Shown piece by piece: positions 8,250 through 16,944 of a DNA stretch of 64,000 nt. Below the pieces are notes generated by a model that saw only the letters and a program-made list of their open reading frames with translations, did no database searches and had not been told where the DNA came from. The stretch lies in the NCBI RefSeq assembly GCF_014947265.1, contig NZ_JADCNK010000007.1, forward strand, positions 1 through 64,000, in the 5' to 3' direction. Source of the DNA: Pedobacter sp014947265 (GTDB lineage Bacteria; Bacteroidota; Bacteroidia; Sphingobacteriales; Sphingobacteriaceae). The number at the start of each line of letters is the position of its first letter. The stretch's first letter is position 1. Both the position numbers and the translations under genes were made by a program.

Positions 8250-8342
8250 TAAAAAGTAATATCCAAACCTGACTTTTGGTTCAAAGCTAAATACTATTGC
8301 AATTACAAACTGTAAATTGAGAACTGTAAATTGCTAACTGAA

Positions 8343-8489
8343 TCACTTCTTTTCCTTCTTCTTGCCATAAGCCCAAGGGCAGTGTTTACACTTATTTTTA
8401 CAGCAATAACCACGTTTTAAATGGTAGGTTTCAGTAAAAACCATCAGTCCATCTTCGTTAAAGTAAAAATCTTCGCCTTCTTTTAACAT
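8343..8489 (-). CDS. DUF5522 small cysteine-rich protein
   Basis: A 48-residue protein reading MLKEGEDFYFNEDGLMVFTE and then YHLKRGYCCKNKCKHCPWAY with a lysine-rich tail. The YHLKRGYCC..CKHCPW block with four cysteines is the hallmark of the DUF5522 family, found as a stand-alone mini-protein or fused to other domains across Bacteroidota. The cysteine spacing (CC-x3-C-x2-C) suggests a metal site, probably zinc or Fe-S, but this is unproven. The gene lies alone between the Uma2 set and the MBL hydrolase; the rest of the 8250-8617 gap contains only short near-repeats of ATTGAATGA/TCATTCAAT. Confidence 0.8.
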   Translation of the reverse strand: MLKEGEDFYFNEDGLMVFTETYHLKRGYCCKNKCKHCPWAYGKKKEKK

Positions 8490-8617
8490 AATTATTGAAT
8501 GACAGCATCTTGAATGAGTGAATTATAATGATTGAATATTAAATGAGGGAAGGTTTTTAATCGTTTTTCTTTATCGCCACATTCAATCAGCCTCTAACTC
8601 TATCATTCAATCAATTT

Positions 8618-9562
8618 TTAACCATTGAGTATTTTAACTTCCAGTTTATTTTTAAAATAATCTTTGAGCTGTTTACCATCACCATGTAAAGTCCATACTT
8701 GTTTTGGTTTAACTTTTTCTATGGCTTCTAAAATTGCATCCCAATCGGCATGATCAGAAATATAAAGTGAAATCCCGTTTTGTTGTTGCAGGTTCTTCCA
8801 TCCGGAGGCAAAGGCACGTACCACATTTATTGCCTTATGGTAACTGTGAAAAACCATCGGCGGGACAATATAGACCTGATGTTCCTGATTATTTTTCATC
8901 ACCTTTCTATCGTACATTTTGTAATTCCCTACTTTTATACCATAGTCCTCATATATTTTAACAAAAGGCATAATACTGTGGTGAACCATAACATTCTTCG
9001 TGGGGCAATACTCATTTAGCAATTGTATTATCCGCTGGCTTTTGCCCAATGCATAAGAACCAAGCATAATATTCGCGCTGGTTTCATTCAGTTTTTTAAT
9101 TTCATCTACTGGTGAGGGGTGTTTGGTTTCCGGATTAGCAAAAGTACTTTCTGTAATTAAAACATCTGCTTCTACAAATTCAAAAGGCTCACAGGTATTG
9201 TCAGGTTCAATTTTATAATCACCTGTATAAAGATACTTTACCCCCTTGTATTCCATTAAAACCTGTGCAGAGCCCAAAATATGTCCGGCAGAATAAAAAG
9301 TAATGGTAACTTCTTTTATTTTGAAGGATTCATGATAACTTTTGGTAAAAAAATCAACTGCGGCAAATTTGCGGTAACGGTGTTTCATAAAAGTTGCAGT
9401 AGCAGCCGTGCAGTAAACATGCTGGCTTCCACCAATGGCATGGTCGCCATGCGCATGTGAAACCACAGCTTCATTTACCGGTTGTTGTGGATCGAGGTAA
9501 AAATCGCCGTAAACACAGTATAAACCCGTTGGCGTAATGGCAATGAAATCTTCTAAAATCAT
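8618..9562 (-). CDS. MBL-fold metallo-hydrolase, exonuclease/ligase-associated type
   Basis: A 314-residue metallo-beta-lactamase-fold protein. The metal motif HxHxDH is at 36-41 (SHAHGDH), followed by the second-sphere histidines of SAGHILGSAQV and the aspartate of YTGDY. The pattern (GDFYLDP at the start, AGHILGSAQ, ITESTFA, LGSYALGKSQR) matches the group related to mRNA 3-prime processing nucleases and the DNA-ligase-associated exonucleases of Bacteroidota, which act on nucleic acid ends. No ligase or helicase gene is adjacent here, so the partner assignment is inference. It ends the minus-strand run after coaE, 43 bases downstream of it. Confidence 0.75.
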   Translation of the reverse strand: MILEDFIAITPTGLYCVYGDFYLDPQQPVNEAVVSHAHGDHAIGGSQHVYCTAATATFMKHRYRKFAAVDFFTKSYHESFKIKEVTITFYSAGHILGSAQVLMEYKGVKYLYTGDYKIEPDNTCEPFEFVEADVLITESTFANPETKHPSPVDEIKKLNETSANIMLGSYALGKSQRIIQLLNEYCPTKNVMVHHSIMPFVKIYEDYGIKVGNYKMYDRKVMKNNQEHQVYIVPPMVFHSYHKAINVVRAFASGWKNLQQQNGISLYISDHADWDAILEAIEKVKPKQVWTLHGDGKQLKDYFKNKLEVKILNG

Positions 9563-9605
9563 TTATAAAGGTGAATAGAATTTAAGGATGTATGATTTAA
9601 GTTGA

Positions 9606-10223
9606 TTAAGCCCTGGTATTCTTAAATTCTTTGGCTGATTTAAGGAATTCCTGGTGTAACGCTAAAACCTGCTCAATTATTGATTGTTGTTCATCATTAG
9701 CAATGAAATGATTTGCCATTTTCGATTTTTCTTCGTCGCTTAATTGTTTGTCCATACGGGCTTTAACCTGTTCTGCTGAAACACCGTCGCGTTGCATTAC
9801 CCTTTTCAATTTAATTTCATAGGGTGCAGTAACCAGGATAGTAGTATCGCACATCTTATAAGAACCACTTTCGAAAAGCAAGGCAGCCTCTTTAAGTGTA
9901 TAAGGTGTATTTGACGGTATGGTTTCTTCCCAGGCATCAAATGCCCTAAAAACAGCCGGATGAACTAATGCATTTAATTTTGCCAACGCTTCTTCGTTAT
10001 TAAAAACAATGCCGGCAATATGTTTGTTGTTCAGTTTTCCATCTTCAAAATAACTTTCATTTCCGAAAGCAGATTTGATTCCTGCAACCAATAAAACATC
10101 TTTACACATGATTTCCTTAGCAACAGTATCCGCGTAAAACACCGGAATCCCCAATACTTCAAAAACCTTGCAAGCCGTTGTTTTACCACTGCCTATACCA
10201 CCTGTTATACCTACTTTATACAT
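9606..10223 (-). CDS. coaE: dephospho-CoA kinase
   Basis: Catalyses the last step of coenzyme A synthesis, ATP-dependent phosphorylation of the 3-prime hydroxyl of dephospho-CoA. The P-loop GITGGIGSGKTTA is at residues 4-16, with the family's FYADTVAKEI and LVHPAVF segments and a lid region ending LKRVMQRDGVS. Length 205 is normal. The start ATG overlaps the stop of the ybbR-like gene by one base (TAATG), part of the conserved Bacteroidota cluster nusB-DUF1573-yajC-ybbR-coaE. Confidence 0.93.
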   Translation of the reverse strand: MYKVGITGGIGSGKTTACKVFEVLGIPVFYADTVAKEIMCKDVLLVAGIKSAFGNESYFEDGKLNNKHIAGIVFNNEEALAKLNALVHPAVFRAFDAWEETIPSNTPYTLKEAALLFESGSYKMCDTTILVTAPYEIKLKRVMQRDGVSAEQVKARMDKQLSDEEKSKMANHFIANDEQQSIIEQVLALHQEFLKSAKEFKNTRA

Positions 10224-11170
10224 TATTTTTCTACAATGAAATCTATTTTTGAAGGGCTTACGCTTACCAACTTACAATAATCTGGAAATTCGGTTATCTT
10301 TACCGTAAAGCGGCGATGCCCTAAATTTTGCCATTCATCAACATCAATAGTTGCGGTAATAAAACTTTCATCAACCTGATCATAATTGCTTAAAGCCACT
10401 AAAAAGGTAACTTTAACTTTTTTGGGATAAAGTTTAATGCTGTTATAACTTCGGTTATTGGTAATTTTTAAAGGTACCTCGATGGTTTTTTCAGTAAATT
10501 CGTCTACAGGAACTTTAACCTCTACAGAAGATGGGTAGATGCTAACATTTTTGTGGATACTGTGCTGTAAGGCTACCCTGGTTGTACTGCTGCTCTGTAT
10601 TTTATCCTGTTTGAGCGTATCAGTTGGCCAAAATTCTATTTTTGAAAGTTCTTCCAGCGGGCCAGCCACCTTAACATATTTTGGGTTAAGGATAATCTCA
10701 CTCGAAATGCCATATTGTTTTTCGAAACTGAGTTTATCGATCAGTTTTACCGGAACTTTTTTAACTACACGTTTAGTAAAATCGAAATAAAGGGTATCGG
10801 GCTTAACAGAAATTACTTTCTGTGTACTTTCTAACTGTCTGTTTATATTAAAAAGCTGATCGGAAAAAACGACAAAATCTTTGGTATTCAGCTGACTCAG
10901 ACTAACAGAAACAGAAGGTGGACTGATCCTTAAACGGGCAAACAGGAGCTGCCAGCCTGTACCTTCTACCTGTAAATCTATAGTATCTGATTGTAAAGGG
11001 TAAAATGCTCTTTTTGTTGGGGTATTTTTAAAAACCAATACAGTTTTCGCTACATAAATATACTTGTTATTTAATGCCATAAAAAGCCATGCAGCTATAG
11101 CCAGCAGCAAGCAGGCCAATAAGCTAAATACACGTCTTTTTTCAATCTTCGTTAAACTGATGAAGGGCAT
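10223..11170 (-). CDS. YbbR-like (CdaR family) domain protein
   Basis: A 315-residue membrane-anchored protein: one N-terminal hydrophobic segment (about 14-32, FSLLACLLLAIAAWLFMALN), then repeated beta-rich YbbR-type domains with the typical phrases VKVAGPLEELSKIEFW and VKKVPVKLIDKLSF. In Firmicutes CdaR proteins regulate diadenylate cyclase; in Bacteroidota the gene sits between yajC and coaE as here, and its role is not settled. The stop overlaps the coaE start by one base, and it lies downstream of the terminator-like hairpin at 11240-11269, so it may be transcribed from its own promoter or by read-through. Confidence 0.82.
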   Translation of the reverse strand: MPFISLTKIEKRRVFSLLACLLLAIAAWLFMALNNKYIYVAKTVLVFKNTPTKRAFYPLQSDTIDLQVEGTGWQLLFARLRISPPSVSVSLSQLNTKDFVVFSDQLFNINRQLESTQKVISVKPDTLYFDFTKRVVKKVPVKLIDKLSFEKQYGISSEIILNPKYVKVAGPLEELSKIEFWPTDTLKQDKIQSSSTTRVALQHSIHKNVSIYPSSVEVKVPVDEFTEKTIEVPLKITNNRSYNSIKLYPKKVKVTFLVALSNYDQVDESFITATIDVDEWQNLGHRRFTVKITEFPDYCKLVSVSPSKIDFIVEK

Positions 11171-11239
11171 AATAAATTAAATATTAACTGTAAGCTGGAA
11201 AAACTCTATCCAAAATGCATTTAATCAAATGTAGTAAAA

Positions 11240-11269
11240 CAAAAACAGTCCCGAAAGTTTTCGGGACTG
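11240..11269 (-). terminator. intrinsic terminator after yajC
   Basis: CAGTCCCGAAA pairs perfectly with TTTCGGGACTG; on the minus strand it is followed by TTTTTGTTTT. It separates yajC from the ybbR-like gene inside an otherwise conserved cluster. Confidence 0.8.
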
Positions 11270-11292
11270 CTCAAATTTTTTATTATTTTTTA

Positions 11293-11616
11293 TTAAGCTT
11301 TAGGTGCAACCGGAGTTACTGTTGCTTTTGTTGCATCTAAAGAAACTGCTGATTTATCGAAACGGATTTTTACACCACCTTCAACCTCGATTAAAAAAGT
11401 TGTGTCATTCATATCGGCTATACGGCCGTGAATACCTGCTGTAGTTACAATTTTATCACCTTTTTTCAGCTCACTGATTAATTTTTTATGGTCTTTGGCT
11501 TTTTTAAGCTGAGGACGGATCATAAAAAAGTAGAATACCAGTGCAATCGCTCCAAACATGATTAATTGTCTTGGATCAAATCCTCCTGCTGCCTGTAAAA
11601 TTACTGTTGATGTCAT
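11293..11616 (-). CDS. yajC: preprotein translocase subunit YajC
   Basis: A small (107 residues) single-pass inner-membrane protein that associates with SecDF and the SecYEG translocon. The hydrophobic segment is at about 17-35 (LIMFGAIALVFYFFMIRP), directly followed by the family signature RPQLKKAKDHKK and the cytosolic domain with GDKIVTTAGIHGRI. It is in the conserved order nusB-DUF1573-yajC and is followed by an intrinsic terminator. Confidence 0.94.
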   Translation of the reverse strand: MTSTVILQAAGGFDPRQLIMFGAIALVFYFFMIRPQLKKAKDHKKLISELKKGDKIVTTAGIHGRIADMNDTTFLIEVEGGVKIRFDKSAVSLDATKATVTPVAPKA

Positions 11617-11682
11617 TTTTTATTTTTTTTGTTTTTATGAATTTTGGTCCTTATGGATGATGCCATAAACAATTGAACCCAT

Positions 11683-12141
11683 TTATTTTTTAGCAAGCAC
11701 CTCTCCCACTAAATGAACCGTGGTTACCGTTGGGTTTGCATTTGAAGTGATGGTTACGACCTTATCTTGCATGCCCATTTTGCCTTCGCTATTGAAAACC
11801 ACACTAATTACACCTTCTTTACCTGGTAAAATAGGTTCGCCTGGTACCTGCGGAATAGTACAGCCACAAGTTGCCGTTGCATTTGAAACGATGAGTGGGC
11901 TTTTGCCTGTATTTTTAAATTTGAAATCGTGCTTAACTTTTTCACCTTGTGTTATTTTACTGAAATCGAAAATATCGCGTTCGAAAACAATAACAGGTGC
12001 ATCTGCTGGAGCAACTTTAGCTGTTTTTGAGGTATCGTTGCCAACTGAAACAGCTGAAGCAGTTTCGTTGGTTTGATTATTTGCATTACGGCATGCTACA
12101 AAAGAAAGTGCAGCAATAGCCAGAATAAATGTTCTTTTCAT
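11683..12141 (-). CDS. DUF1573 lipoprotein
   Basis: A 152-residue exported lipoprotein: signal MKRTFILAIAALSFVAC with lipobox cysteine at 17, then one Ig-like DUF1573 domain with FDFSKITQGEKVKHDFKFKN, the hallmark TCGCT segment and PGKEGVISVVFNSEGK. Function is unknown; the domain is widespread in Bacteroidota. It lies 2 bases downstream of nusB, so the two are surely co-transcribed, and upstream of yajC. Confidence 0.85.
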   Translation of the reverse strand: MKRTFILAIAALSFVACRNANNQTNETASAVSVGNDTSKTAKVAPADAPVIVFERDIFDFSKITQGEKVKHDFKFKNTGKSPLIVSNATATCGCTIPQVPGEPILPGKEGVISVVFNSEGKMGMQDKVVTITSNANPTVTTVHLVGEVLAKK

Positions 12142-12143
12142 TT

Positions 12144-13094
12144 TTAATCTTCGATTAATCCGCGGCCAATCTTTTTAATGGTGTTATTTTTCTTAAGATC
12201 GCCTAAAATTTTGTCTAAAATACCGTTAATAAACGAATTACTCTTCGGTGTACTGTAATCTTTTGACAACTCTAAATATTCGTTAATGGTTACTTTAACC
12301 GGAATAGATGGGAAATTTAGCAGCTCGCAAATGGCCATTTTCATCAAAATTGTATCCATTAATGCAATACGTTCTGATTCCCAGTTTTTGGTTCTATCGG
12401 CAATCATTTCCTGATATTTTGCATCGTTCTGCAAAGTATGTACAAAAAGATCCTGAACAAATTTGCTGTCTTCAACCCAATCGGCACTAATTTCGGTCAA
12501 TTTATTTTTGAATGGATCATCGGATGTAAAGTTTTTCAGGGTTTTGGCAACCATACCTTTCATCACTTCGTGATCTACCTGCCAGTTGATAAACTTCTCT
12601 TCGAAAACCTGAATAATAGCCTGGTTTTTTAAGATGATTTTACGGAAAATGTATTTGATGATATCTTTTGATGACTCTAAACTTTCGTTTGGATCGGCAA
12701 GATAATCGGCATATTCTTTTGATGCTTTTAAAGAATTGTAAACGGTTTTACGGATTTCCGGATCGAAACCCCAATCTACCTTGTATTTTTTAATTGCAGA
12801 AACATACTCTGGATTTTGCTGCATTAAAACGCTAAACTTATTGTGTAGCAATTTCATGTTAGGATTAATATCCTCTGCAGTTTTAATGAATTTGTTTGCG
12901 CGTTCTGCCGCGTCGTTAGCAGTAAATTCGGTAACTTCTACCATTAAAGATAACATCCAGATGTACATTTCGTACACGCTATCGATGCTCTGCATTAAAG
13001 TTTTCAAATCACCTTTAATGTCTTTTTTGTCTGCCATGTGCCATGCAAAAATATTTTGCAAAGCTTTGATTCTTAAGTGCCTTCTGTTTAACAT
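12144..13094 (-). CDS. nusB: transcription antitermination factor NusB, long form
   Basis: Binds BoxA RNA with NusE (S10) in the antitermination complex for rRNA operons. At 316 residues it is about twice the length of E. coli NusB, as is usual in Bacteroidota: an N-terminal helical region starting MLNRRHLRIKALQNIFAW and a C-terminal half carrying the classical NusB helices (RIALMDTILMKMAICELL, PVKVTINEYLELSKDYS, FINGILDKIL). First gene of the conserved nusB-DUF1573-yajC-ybbR-coaE set. The start was chosen at the ATG preceding the conserved NRRHLRIKALQ segment. Confidence 0.93.
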   Translation of the reverse strand: MLNRRHLRIKALQNIFAWHMADKKDIKGDLKTLMQSIDSVYEMYIWMLSLMVEVTEFTANDAAERANKFIKTAEDINPNMKLLHNKFSVLMQQNPEYVSAIKKYKVDWGFDPEIRKTVYNSLKASKEYADYLADPNESLESSKDIIKYIFRKIILKNQAIIQVFEEKFINWQVDHEVMKGMVAKTLKNFTSDDPFKNKLTEISADWVEDSKFVQDLFVHTLQNDAKYQEMIADRTKNWESERIALMDTILMKMAICELLNFPSIPVKVTINEYLELSKDYSTPKSNSFINGILDKILGDLKKNNTIKKIGRGLIED

Positions 13095-13144
13095 GAATGT
13101 AAGAACGAGTGTGGTTTTTTAAAACCTGTTTTAATAATTATGAT

Positions 13145-14233
13145 TTAATATGACGATTTAATTTTTTTAACATCTGCAATCCGTTTCTCGGCAATCTGGT
13201 TTGCGGCAATATTTGTTGATATGTTTTCGGTTTTACTTAATTTAATTACACTGCGTGTAGCATCGTAAATATTCTCTGTAAGCTGTACGGTACGTTTTTT
13301 ACCAAAACCAGTTAACTCCGAATAGCAGGAAATTAATCCGCCAGCATTAATCAGGTAATCAGGTGCAAATAAAATCCCCTTCTTCAAAAGCAGTTCGCTA
13401 TCTAAAACCTCATCTTTTAACTGGTTGTTTGCTGAACCTGCAATAATTGCAAATTTCATTTTTTCGATGGTTTTGTTGTTAACGGTAGCACCCATTGCAC
13501 ATGGGGCATAAACATCGGCATCAGTGGTAAAAATTTTATCGGCCTCGATCGGTTTCGCTTTATATTTACGGGCAACATAAGTTAATTGTTCCTGGTTAAT
13601 ATCGCTGATCAAAACTTCGGCATTTTCTTTTCTTAACAGGGCAACCAGGTGCTCACCAACATTTCCGATACCTTGTACTACAATGGTTCTACCAGCAAGC
13701 ATATCTGTACCGAATACCTCTTTAACACTGGCTTTAATACCTAAATAAACACCTTGAGCAGTAAAAGGAGCCGGATTCCCTGCCCCACCGATTGACTCAG
13801 GAACGCCAGTAACATAATTGGTTTCCATACGGATATATTCCATATCGCGTGTATTGGTTCCCATTTCTTCTGCGGTAATAAATTCGCCATTTAGGTTTTT
13901 AATAAACCTACCATAGCTACGCATTAAAGTTTCTGTTTTGTCTTTCCTGGAATCGCCAATAATTACGCCTTTTCCGCCGCCCAGGTTTAAACCTGTTATC
14001 GCTGCCTTGTAAGTCATTCCGCGCGATAATCGCAGCGCATCTTGTAATGCTTCGCCTTCGGTGCTATAGCTCCACATGCGTGTTCCGCCCAATGCAGGTC
14101 CCAATGTGGTATCGTGTATAGCGATAATTGCTCTTAAACCTGTATCTGGATCATTACAGAAAACCAATTTTTTGTGTCCATAGACACTTAATTGATCTAA
14201 AATTGATGAATCTGACGGAGAATTTGCTGGCAT
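13145..14233 (-). CDS. leucine dehydrogenase-type amino acid dehydrogenase
   Basis: Glu/Leu/Phe/Val dehydrogenase that reversibly deaminates branched-chain amino acids with NAD. The 362 residues contain the substrate-binding ALGGTRMW (47-54), catalytic lysines in MTYKAA (Lys76) and GLNLGGGKGVIIGD (Lys88), GTNTRDMEY with the catalytic Asp region, and the NAD Rossmann motif VVQGIGNVGEHL. Length and GGGKGVI favour leucine/valine rather than glutamate dehydrogenase. It has its own promoter element (14257-14264) and sits upstream of nusB on the same strand with a 50-base gap. Confidence 0.88.
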   Translation of the reverse strand: MPANSPSDSSILDQLSVYGHKKLVFCNDPDTGLRAIIAIHDTTLGPALGGTRMWSYSTEGEALQDALRLSRGMTYKAAITGLNLGGGKGVIIGDSRKDKTETLMRSYGRFIKNLNGEFITAEEMGTNTRDMEYIRMETNYVTGVPESIGGAGNPAPFTAQGVYLGIKASVKEVFGTDMLAGRTIVVQGIGNVGEHLVALLRKENAEVLISDINQEQLTYVARKYKAKPIEADKIFTTDADVYAPCAMGATVNNKTIEKMKFAIIAGSANNQLKDEVLDSELLLKKGILFAPDYLINAGGLISCYSELTGFGKKRTVQLTENIYDATRSVIKLSKTENISTNIAANQIAEKRIADVKKIKSSY

Positions 14234-14256
14234 ATTAACGTTCGGCTAACCTGCTG

Positions 14257-14264
14257 CAAAATTA
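14257..14264 (-). promoter_or_regulatory. -7 promoter element of leucine dehydrogenase gene
   Basis: The minus strand reads TAATTTTG, a perfect TAnnTTTG match, 23 bases before the start codon. Confidence 0.55.
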
Positions 14265-14415
14265 AAATAAAAAACCATTATTACATGTATTTAACGAAAC
14301 TATAACAAAATTAATTCGGACAGGATTAAATAAACAAGGTTATTAGTTTAAAAAAAGTATTATTTTGGAGAAAAATGTACTCCATCTCACCTGAAGAACC
14401 ACCGGCTTATGTTAA

Positions 14416-14474
14416 ATAAACCTGATAAAGCGGAAAGCCTACAGCGCAGCGAGGACTTGAAGCGATAGCAGGAC
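14416..14474. repeat. single-arm copy of the 646-877 repeat
   Basis: AAATAAACCTGATAAAGCGG through GCGATAGCAGGAC repeats the right arm of the element at 646-877 (TTAAACCTGATTGAAGCGGA through GTAAAGCAGGAC). It lies in the 14234-14675 gap between divergent genes; apart from this repeat and the flanking promoters I see nothing there. Confidence 0.45.
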
Positions 14475-14661
14475 TTACATAACCCAAAAACACCGAACCT
14501 TGCTTTTCAAAATAATCATTGACCACCTAAGCCACCTGAGAACAGCTTAGTTATACTACATATTCCATCCCACATCTCCCCTTTTACATCCGAAAGTGTC
14601 ATTAATTTTTAAAGCTTAGGCCCGAATAGATAAATATGTATTATGAAATAACAAAATTAGC

Positions 14662-14669
14662 TAAGTTTG
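14662..14669 (+). promoter_or_regulatory. -7 promoter element of the ABC exporter gene
   Basis: TAAGTTTG matches TAnnTTTG and ends only 6 bases before the ATG at 14676. If used, the mRNA would be leaderless or nearly so. Confidence 0.4.
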
Positions 14670-14675
14670 TACAAC

Positions 14676-16466
14676 ATGAAACACCTGAGCCGATTAAACA
14701 AATACTTCCTCAAATACAAATGGTGGATTATACCCGGAAGCATTTTCGTGGTGATTTCTAATATTTTTGGTGTAGTGCCAGCCCAGGTGATTGGCTATGC
14801 AGTTGATCTGATTGACGAAAACATTCAGATATTTAATCTCTTTTATGGTTTCGATCGGCAGGCCATAATTTACGACATATTTAGCAGTAACCTTTTATTT
14901 TTTGGGTTGCTGGTTATTGCACTTTATTTATTGCGTGGGCTATTTCTGTTTTTTATGCGCCAAACCATTATTTTAATGTCGCGGCATATAGAGTTTGATA
15001 TGAAAAACGATATCTACCAACATTATCAGGAGTTGAGCCTTGGTTTTTACCGCCGGAATAACACCGGAGACTTAATGAACCGGGCAACAGAAGATGTTAA
15101 CCGGGTAAGGATGTATGTTGGTCCGGCGATTATGTACACCATTAATACCTTCGTTTTATCGGTGCTCATTATCTGGTCGATGTTTGATGTTAATTCCAAA
15201 CTTGCCATTTATTGCCTTTTGCCCCTTCCTTTTCTTGTGGTGATTATCTATTATGTGAATACGCTAATTTTTAAAAAAAGCGGGAAGATCCAGGAACGTT
15301 TATCAGATCTTTCGAGCTTTGTACAGGAGCGTTTTTCGGGGATCAGGATCATTAAATCATATGTTCGCGAAGATTATACCCGAAACATGTTCGAAATCCA
15401 AAGCAATGATTATAAGAGAGACTCGATGAACCTGGTTAAAGTATCGGCTTTGTTTTACCCTACCATGCTCTTATTAATTGGGTTGAGTACGATTTTAACC
15501 ATATATATTGGTGGGATCCAGGTAATGAATGGCAGCATTACTGCAGGGAATATTGCCGAATTTATCATTTATATTAACCAGTTAACTTTTCCGGTAACCA
15601 TGCTGGGCTGGGTTACTTCTTTAATCCAGCGGGCTGCTGCGTCACAACAAAGGATAAATGAGTTTTTAGATATCCCATCCGACATTCAATCAAAAGAAAA
15701 TAAAGAAATTGAGCTAAAGGGTAATATCAAATTCGATAACGTGAGTTTTATTTATCCGGATACGGGCATTGAGGCCTTGAAAGATGTAAGTTTTGAAATC
15801 AATAGCGGCGAATTTGTAGCCATTATCGGCAAAACAGGGTCAGGAAAATCGACATTAGCAAATCTGATTATGCGGATGTATGATGTAGAAAATGGCAGGA
15901 TAGACATCGATGGAAAGAATATAAAAGCACTAAATCTCAAAGATTACCGAAGCCAGATTGGCTTTGTACCGCAAGAGGTTTTCCTCTTTTCAGACACCAT
16001 AAAAAATAATATAGCCTTTGGTTTAGACCAGGTTACTGATGAAGAAGTGCATGATGCGGCTAAAAACGCTTCGGTTTATACGAACATTATTGATTTTGAA
16101 GAAAAATTCGAAACCATGTTGGGTGAACGGGGAATAACACTCTCAGGAGGACAAAAACAACGTGTTTCTATTGCAAGAGCATTGATTAAATCGCCTAAAA
16201 TTTTAGTCTTCGATGATTGTCTTTCGGCGGTTGATACTAAAACCGAGGAAGAAATACTACAAAACCTTGGTAAAATCATGGCTGGAAAAACCAGTATTTT
16301 AATTGCCCATAGGATTTCGACCATAAAAAATGCAGATAAGATTCTGGTACTTGATGACGGGAAAATCATCGAACAAGGCACACACAATGAATTACTTAAG
16401 CTAAACGGCAGTTATAGGGAGCTTTATAATAACCAACTTTTGGAGGAGGAAACGCGTACGATTTAA
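14676..16466 (+). CDS. ABC exporter, fused permease/ATPase half-transporter
   Basis: A 596-residue type IV ABC exporter: N-terminal six-helix membrane domain (about 15-310) and C-terminal nucleotide-binding domain with Walker A GKTGSGKST (near 385), Q-loop GFVPQEVFLFSD, signature LSGGQKQRVSIARAL (near 488), Walker B ILVFDD (near 508) and H-switch IAHRIST. The Walker B glutamate is replaced by Asp and followed by CLSAVDTKTEE, as in the MdlA/YheI group that often works as one half of a heterodimer. No partner gene is present here. The ATG at 14676 is preferred to a TTG three codons upstream, which would lie within the promoter element. Substrate unknown; multidrug or lipid export is likely. Confidence 0.88.
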   Translation: MKHLSRLNKYFLKYKWWIIPGSIFVVISNIFGVVPAQVIGYAVDLIDENIQIFNLFYGFDRQAIIYDIFSSNLLFFGLLVIALYLLRGLFLFFMRQTIILMSRHIEFDMKNDIYQHYQELSLGFYRRNNTGDLMNRATEDVNRVRMYVGPAIMYTINTFVLSVLIIWSMFDVNSKLAIYCLLPLPFLVVIIYYVNTLIFKKSGKIQERLSDLSSFVQERFSGIRIIKSYVREDYTRNMFEIQSNDYKRDSMNLVKVSALFYPTMLLLIGLSTILTIYIGGIQVMNGSITAGNIAEFIIYINQLTFPVTMLGWVTSLIQRAAASQQRINEFLDIPSDIQSKENKEIELKGNIKFDNVSFIYPDTGIEALKDVSFEINSGEFVAIIGKTGSGKSTLANLIMRMYDVENGRIDIDGKNIKALNLKDYRSQIGFVPQEVFLFSDTIKNNIAFGLDQVTDEEVHDAAKNASVYTNIIDFEEKFETMLGERGITLSGGQKQRVSIARALIKSPKILVFDDCLSAVDTKTEEEILQNLGKIMAGKTSILIAHRISTIKNADKILVLDDGKIIEQGTHNELLKLNGSYRELYNNQLLEEETRTI

Positions 16467-16545
16467 ATTGTATTAAAATTGTATTTTGAACTTTAAATAT
16501 TTGCTTTATATTTACCGAAACCAAAAACCAACATCAATACCAACC

Positions 16546-16869
16546 ATGGGAGAATTCGACAACAAGGAAAGAGAAGAAGTTTTTTCAAAGAAAGTAAGAG
16601 CAGGTAAGAGAACTTATTTCTTCGACGTGAAGGCTACTAGATCGGGTGATTATTATTTAACAGTTACCGAGAGCAAGAAAAGATTAGAAGACGGTGTGTT
16701 TGTAAAACATAAAATCTTTTTATACAAAGAAGATTTCGAAAAATTTGCAGAAGGACTAAACGAAACGGTTGATTACATCAAAACTCACCAGGATGTGGTT
16801 GAAAAACGATATGAATACTCTGAAAATGGAGAACATAGCACTAAAGCAAGCGACGATTTTACTTTTTAA
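16546..16869 (+). CDS. PUR-family (DUF3276) nucleic-acid-binding protein
   Basis: A 107-residue protein beginning MGEFDNKEREEVFSKKVRAG and containing KRTYFFDVKATRSGDYYLTV, the PUR-alpha-like repeat fold known in Bacteroidota as DUF3276. Such proteins bind single-stranded DNA or RNA; the cellular role is not established. I choose the ATG at 16546: an in-frame ATG at 16486 would add a low-conservation leader (MNFKYLLYIYRNQ) and would precede a near-consensus -7 element (AATATTTG, 16496-16503). A strong terminator follows at 16890-16926. Confidence 0.85.
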   Translation: MGEFDNKEREEVFSKKVRAGKRTYFFDVKATRSGDYYLTVTESKKRLEDGVFVKHKIFLYKEDFEKFAEGLNETVDYIKTHQDVVEKRYEYSENGEHSTKASDDFTF

Positions 16870-16889
16870 GTAACTATAATTTCAATAGA

Positions 16890-16926
16890 AAGCCTACTGA
16901 TTTTCAAAATCAGTAGGCTTTTTTTT
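16890..16926 (+). terminator. intrinsic terminator
   Basis: AAGCCTACTGATTTT pairs perfectly with AAAATCAGTAGGCTT around a minimal loop, followed by an eight-T run, 20 bases after the DUF3276 stop. Confidence 0.93.
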
Positions 16927-16944
16927 ATCTGTATAATTTATTGT

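Noticed and set aside
16486..16545. Extended start for the DUF3276 protein
   Set aside because: The extra 20 residues look like untranslated leader and overlap a near-consensus -7 element; MGEFDNKE fits the family start.
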